64,000 nt of DNA from Dioscorea cayenensis subsp. rotundata (taxonomy: Eukaryota > Streptophyta > Magnoliopsida > Dioscoreales > Dioscoreaceae). Made by a program: the position numbers and the translations under genes. Below are positions 60,030-64,000 of the stretch, piece by piece. How positions within the stretch are numbered: position 1 is the stretch's first letter; every line of letters starts with the position of its first letter. Under the pieces are notes generated by a model, which was not told the origin of the DNA, ran no database searches, and saw only the letters and a program-made list of their open reading frames with translations. The stretch lies in the NCBI RefSeq assembly GCF_009730915.1, contig NC_052488.1, forward strand, positions 22,977,868-23,041,867, read 5' to 3'.

Positions 60030-60445
60030 TTATTTATTTATTTGAAGAAAGAACCCATTTATTAATAAAAAGAACAAAGGAACAAGGGAAAGGGAGCAAA
60101 GCCAGCAAGATTAAAAAACACATTAACAAAGAAAAGAAGAAAATAAAAACAGGAGCATTAGAAAGTAATCCAAAATCAATGAAGCTTCTCATGATCCAAC
60201 AGGGGAGATCTTGTCCTTGGAGGAAAAGGTTCAAAGTATGAAGGTTTGAGCCATGAACAGCCAGCTTAGTGGCAGGAATGATCCAAGAGTGCGGAATAAC
60301 ATTGATTGAGTTGGCATTAATTTTGCTAGTTACAATAGCTAGTGTTGAAGGGTGTTTGCTGCGATGAATGTTGTGAAAATTGACTTGGGTAATAAAATGA
60401 GAGACGAGTGAATAAATGATAGTTTGGTTGTCTAACTTTTGCAAT
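60030..60445 (-). mobile_element. Possible retroelement 3' end
   Basis: A 136-codon open frame on the minus strand (60444-60034) runs into an AATAAATGGGTTCTTTCTTC segment followed by (AAATA)n at about 60018-60045, like the tail of a LINE or retroposed copy. The peptide (VHGSNLHTLNLFLQGQDLPC near its middle) was not matched to a family. It could be a non-coding relic. Confidence 0.3.
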
Positions 60446-61172
60446 GAAACGATTCTACAACGTTCTTAGAAAATGCAAACTTGTTGGATATAGTTATCTC
60501 CTTTTTGTTGCATGACTTGTACTAGCAATAGTTGGAATAAAAAGGCTAGTAGTAGTTTTAGTTTGAGTGTGCATTGATAATAATTTTATGTTTTTTTTTT
60601 CAGGTTTGTATATTTAAATTATATTTTTTTAATCAAAAATTTTATTATCGCATTATTTTACATTAGAGACAATTGCTTTATTGGATGATTTTATATATAT
60701 ATTATACTTTTAGTCCACCCTTTTAGTGAGTTTTGCCACTTGTCCTATTAAGTTGATGTATTCACGATTTCAATCTAATATAAATTTTTATAAACTCTAT
60801 TGAAGTTTAGAAAAGAAATCTATTGAAATTTAGAAAGGAAATCTATTGGATACAATTAAGAAATATAACTTTATCTCTATTTACATTGGATATTACTATT
60901 AAGGGCCATTTGTGAAAATATTACCGTCCGTTATATGACAATTTGGAAAGATCATCACGTTTGGCACTGTAGCAACAATAGTAATATATATTGATTGTAA
61001 TATGATATTAAAAATAATAAAATATTAAAAAAAAAATAAAAATTAATAAAATATTACTGAGAAACTTAGTTACATAACCACTAAAACATGTGGTAATCTT
61101 GGATTACTAAGTGGTGGTGATCTAATAAAATTTTTAAGACAAACATGCCTTCTTTTTTCAAATTGATTTTTA

Positions 61173-61218
<46 letters not shown>

Positions 61219-61241
61219 TTATGTGTATGCATATATATATA

Positions 61242-61575
61242 TGTGAGAGACTGTTCTCCTCAGAGTGATAGCTGGACTTTGTCCCTACAGTCTAAGTATT
61301 GTCCAGTTATTCGGCAATTAAATTCATCCCCTCTCGGAATCGAACTTGTGGCCTAACCCTTTGTCTTTCTCTTAAGTCGAGAGCCTTTCACCAAATGATC
61401 TTTCACAAAAAAGGCGCATCTTTTGTGAGAGACTGCTTTCCCAAAGTGACAGCTAGACTTTATCCCTTCAACATAGTCCAGATATCATCTGGTTATTCAC
61501 CAAGTTCATCCCCTTTTGAAATTGAACCCGTGACCTAACCCTTTGTTTCATACTTAAGGCGAGCGATTGATTCAC
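61242..61575. repeat. Two tandem copies of a ~150-180-bp SINE-like sequence
   Basis: Copy 1 (61242-61424) and copy 2 (61425-61575) share gtgagagactg, then gtgacagctagactttatcc/gtgatagctggactttgtcc, then aattcatcccc and cgtgacctaaccctttg. On the minus strand the sequence ggttaggccacaagttcgat resembles a Pol III B box. tRNA-derived SINE origin is a guess. Confidence 0.5.
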
Positions 61576-61911
61576 GCATATTATACACACACATATATAC
61601 CCTTGTATATACAAATATGTATATATTAATGCACATACACACATATGTATACATATATATACATATATAAATGACAATAATTATTTTAATTAAATTACCA
61701 ACTTATCCTCATATTATATAATAAATAAATAACAAAATTTATAAATCCATGGATAAGAATGAGCCATGTTTTGCTTCGATGGTAGTTATCACATAATGGA
61801 GTCCACTGGATTATTTTTTTAATTTTTTTTAATGTACTTTTGTCAGCTTTTGATGGTTGTTATTTTAATTTTTATTTATGGTTTTTTCCTCTCTTACCCT
61901 TGATGCATAAA

Positions 61912-61947
<36 letters not shown>

Positions 61948-61948
<1 letters not shown>

Positions 61949-62916
61949 GGGCGGATCTAGAGAGGGGCAAGGAGTGCTTGCCCATATAAACATCATTAAA
62001 ATATTAATAGTATAATTTATATGGACACTCTTTATCTTTATTTTTCAAGATTCTACCCACAATAATTAAAATAAATTAAATAAAAATAATAAAATTATTA
62101 TATTAAATTAAATTGATGTTGGGATAATAATAAATAATATCGCTAGCCAAAATAGATCTTCAAAATTAAAAAGAAAATAGATCTTCAAAAAAATTTGTTT
62201 TTAAATTTTATATTTAGATATATTTTTTTTTATTGAACTTATTAATACATAATTATAATTTTTTAGGATATCAATATAAATAAATAGTAATAATAAATAA
62301 TAATAATAATAAAACTCTAAAAAAAATTGCAATTTTTATCTCAAAATCTCTAAAAACAAATCATTACATGAATTGCATCAATTGATGAGTTTTTTTATTT
62401 CTTTTTACTCAATCTATTCCAAGTATATTTTACTTTCATTATAGAGACTTATTTTATTTTATTTTTTAATTTGTTTCAAATCTAATTTAATTTGCTTAAT
62501 TTTTTGTGTGATTATTTGTTATGTAAATTTATTTGACATTTGTTAAATCGTTGTTTGCTTATTTATTATGAAAATCATTGTGAAAATGGTTAGATATTTG
62601 TTATGATTAATTGACTATTCATTAGATTATTTTTAAAATAATTGTTGTATTTAATAATTGAATTTGTGTTAACTTTTTTTTAATTATGATATTTGTTAAT
62701 TAGTGTTTAACAGTTAGTTGATTTATTTACTAATTATGTAAATATGATATTTTTTTTTTACACCTAAACCAAAATTATTAGATGAATTTATATTTTATTT
62801 TTTTTAAATATTGATTATAATCCTCTCAAATCTTAATTAATCAAATTATTTAATATTTATAATTTTTTAAAATTTGAATTCAGCACCCTCTAAATTTTGT
62901 CTCTAGTTTCGCCACT
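61948..62916. mobile_element. AT-rich TIR-type non-autonomous element
   Basis: The left end gggcggatctagagaggggc and the reverse complement of the right end gtggcgaaactagagacaaa form an imperfect inverted repeat (GGCGRA-CTAGAGA). The interior is about 950 bp of AT-rich non-coding DNA. (AT)n on both sides hides any target duplication. Confidence 0.5.
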
Positions 62917-63012
62917 ATATATATGAATTTGTAATCTTTGTATAAAATAAAGATTACAATACTTTATGATTATTTATTTGTTTTTAAGGATTTTTGAGTT
63001 TTCAAAAAAATG

Positions 63013-63043
<31 letters not shown>

Positions 63044-63263
63044 TGTATGCAATACTATATATACTGTTGGTGTTTGGGTTTTTGGGCTTTCTAAGAGTAT
63101 TTTTAAGTGACATAGTATATGTATAGTATACATATCTAATAGATATTTTTAAGATATGTTATATATACACTTTATTTTATAGTTGTTAAATTTTTCTGTT
63201 TTTTATGTAAAAGATATAGTATATGCATATAATATATAGAGAGAGAGAGAGAGAACGTGTTGT

Positions 63264-63289
63264 CTGTGGACGTTCACAGACGTCCACAG
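63264..63289. repeat. Perfect 9-bp-stem hairpin
   Basis: CTGTGGACG (63264-63272) and CGTCCACAG (63281-63289) are exact inverted repeats around an 8-nt loop, directly after a (GA)n run. Probably the end of a small mobile element. Confidence 0.6.
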
Positions 63290-63699
63290 GCAAGCACAGT
63301 AGCATTAACTTAGCTACAGTGAGAGCTAATTTTGATATAACCGGGTTGATTAATTGAGTTTTGGTTTATAGCATGTTTGCTGTAGTTCTAGTAGAAATAG
63401 GGTTAAACGGTTTAGATTTGTTTAATTCTTTCGTGCACAAATCAAATTCACGCACACCACTTTTCACCGTACTCTCATTCGTCGAATTGTGATCAACGTT
63501 GGATCGAAATCCAACCGATGATATAGCGTTAAAGTGAGATTTCGATTCTCGAACATGGATAGATGAACCTCATATATATATATATATATATAATATTTGT
63601 TTTTGTTTAGTTTTTTTTTTGCAGTGATTTTTTTTTAAAATTTTTAATACAATTCGCATCCTAATGAAACCCTAAGCATGGTCAATCTATACTAGTAAA

Positions 63700-63935
63700 T
63701 ATATACGGGTTTTTGGGGACTTAGTGGCAAAAACAATTATTTGGAATATCTACCTTGCTAGGAATGATTATATTTTCAATGTTAATGTTATGCATGCACA
63801 TTGTCTCATTGTAAAAATTGATTGTATGCTTGTATCTTGGTGCTCTTCTATTGTAGAGGGAACTAGAGCGAAAATGGATGAAGATCTCAACACTGTTTGT
63901 AGAAACTTGGAGTTTCTTGGCTCTTTATGAAGGAT
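63700..63935 (+). mobile_element. LINE 3' coding remnant
   Basis: An open frame reads IIWNIYLARNDYIFN, then IVKIDCMLVSW and LNTVCRNLEFLGSL to a stop at about 63930. This matches the C-terminal tail of plant L1-type LINE proteins (W-x-ARNDRIFN, then HMLxSW, then LEFLG). The left part is absent, so it is a 5'-truncated copy, distinct from the LINE at 46.5-48.2 kb. Confidence 0.6.
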
Positions 63936-64000
63936 TTCGGGTAAGTATCACTGGTGGCCACAAATGTTTCGTAAATATAACGCTGTGGCCACATACGTTT

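Larger units (their letters stand above)
59238..64000. other. Gene-free right end, transposon debris
   Basis: AT-rich DNA with (AT)n tracts near 61180, 61916, 63011 and 63573. Recognisable pieces are listed separately. No host gene was found between the GPAT gene and the right edge of the window. Confidence 0.6.

Noticed and set aside
1-64000. CRISPR arrays, operons, bacterial-type regulatory sites or organellar insertions
   Set aside because: All genes have eukaryotic introns or plant-family structure; repeats are TE or microsatellite; no plastid or mitochondrial gene block was seen.

Overview
This window is nuclear DNA of a flowering plant. The evidence is GT-AG introns in most genes, plastid FtsH, jasmonate-receptor and cutin-type acyltransferase genes, LINE, CACTA and LTR relics, and long (AT)n tracts. 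The DNA is AT-rich with GC-rich exons. Nothing here fixes the lineage; I lean weakly toward a non-grass monocot, but that is inference only. I rebuilt gene models by hand by joining exons at GT-AG borders so that the reading frame continues and family motifs line up.

Layout. 2.0-8.3 kb (-): complete 8-exon GH3 beta-glucan exohydrolase/beta-glucosidase with two long TE-filled introns. 9.5-13.3 kb and 16.7-20.6 kb (-): two tandem COI1-type F-box/LRR jasmonate receptor genes, 590 codons each, separated by a solo LTR with an intact target-site duplication. 20.6-29.9 kb: long gene-poor, microsatellite-rich stretch with a second relative of that LTR. 29.9-35.3 kb (+): 13-exon FTSH7/9-type chloroplast AAA metalloprotease. 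35.9 kb (-): tRNA-Asp(GTC). 36.4-37.4 kb (+): SRC2-like C2-domain gene with a one-base frame break. 41.3-41.7 kb (+): small PH-domain protein (PH1 type). 44.4-46.2 kb (-): two-exon GPAT4/6/8-clade glycerol-3-phosphate acyltransferase, 501 aa.

46.5-64 kb is transposon-dominated: a LINE split by a MITE, two direct copies of an LTR-like repeat, and inside the second copy a complete 7.6-kb CACTA element (51447-59072, 3-bp ATC target duplication). The CACTA element carries a transposase tail relic, a degraded intron-containing fragment of a Pescadillo (PES/NOP7) ribosome-biogenesis gene, and a palindromic ~135-bp tandem array next to its right end. No protein-coding host gene is visible from 46.3 kb to the right edge.

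The most notable points are the captured Pescadillo fragment, a near-identical ~1.45-kb tract shared by the COI1 copies while exon 1 and intron 1 are clearly diverged (gene conversion pattern), a one-residue insertion at the jasmonate pocket of both COI1 copies, loss of the phosphatase nucleophile in the GPAT, and two one-base frame breaks located in trinucleotide repeats of otherwise intact genes. The genes are independent plant loci; nothing suggests an operon-like unit.
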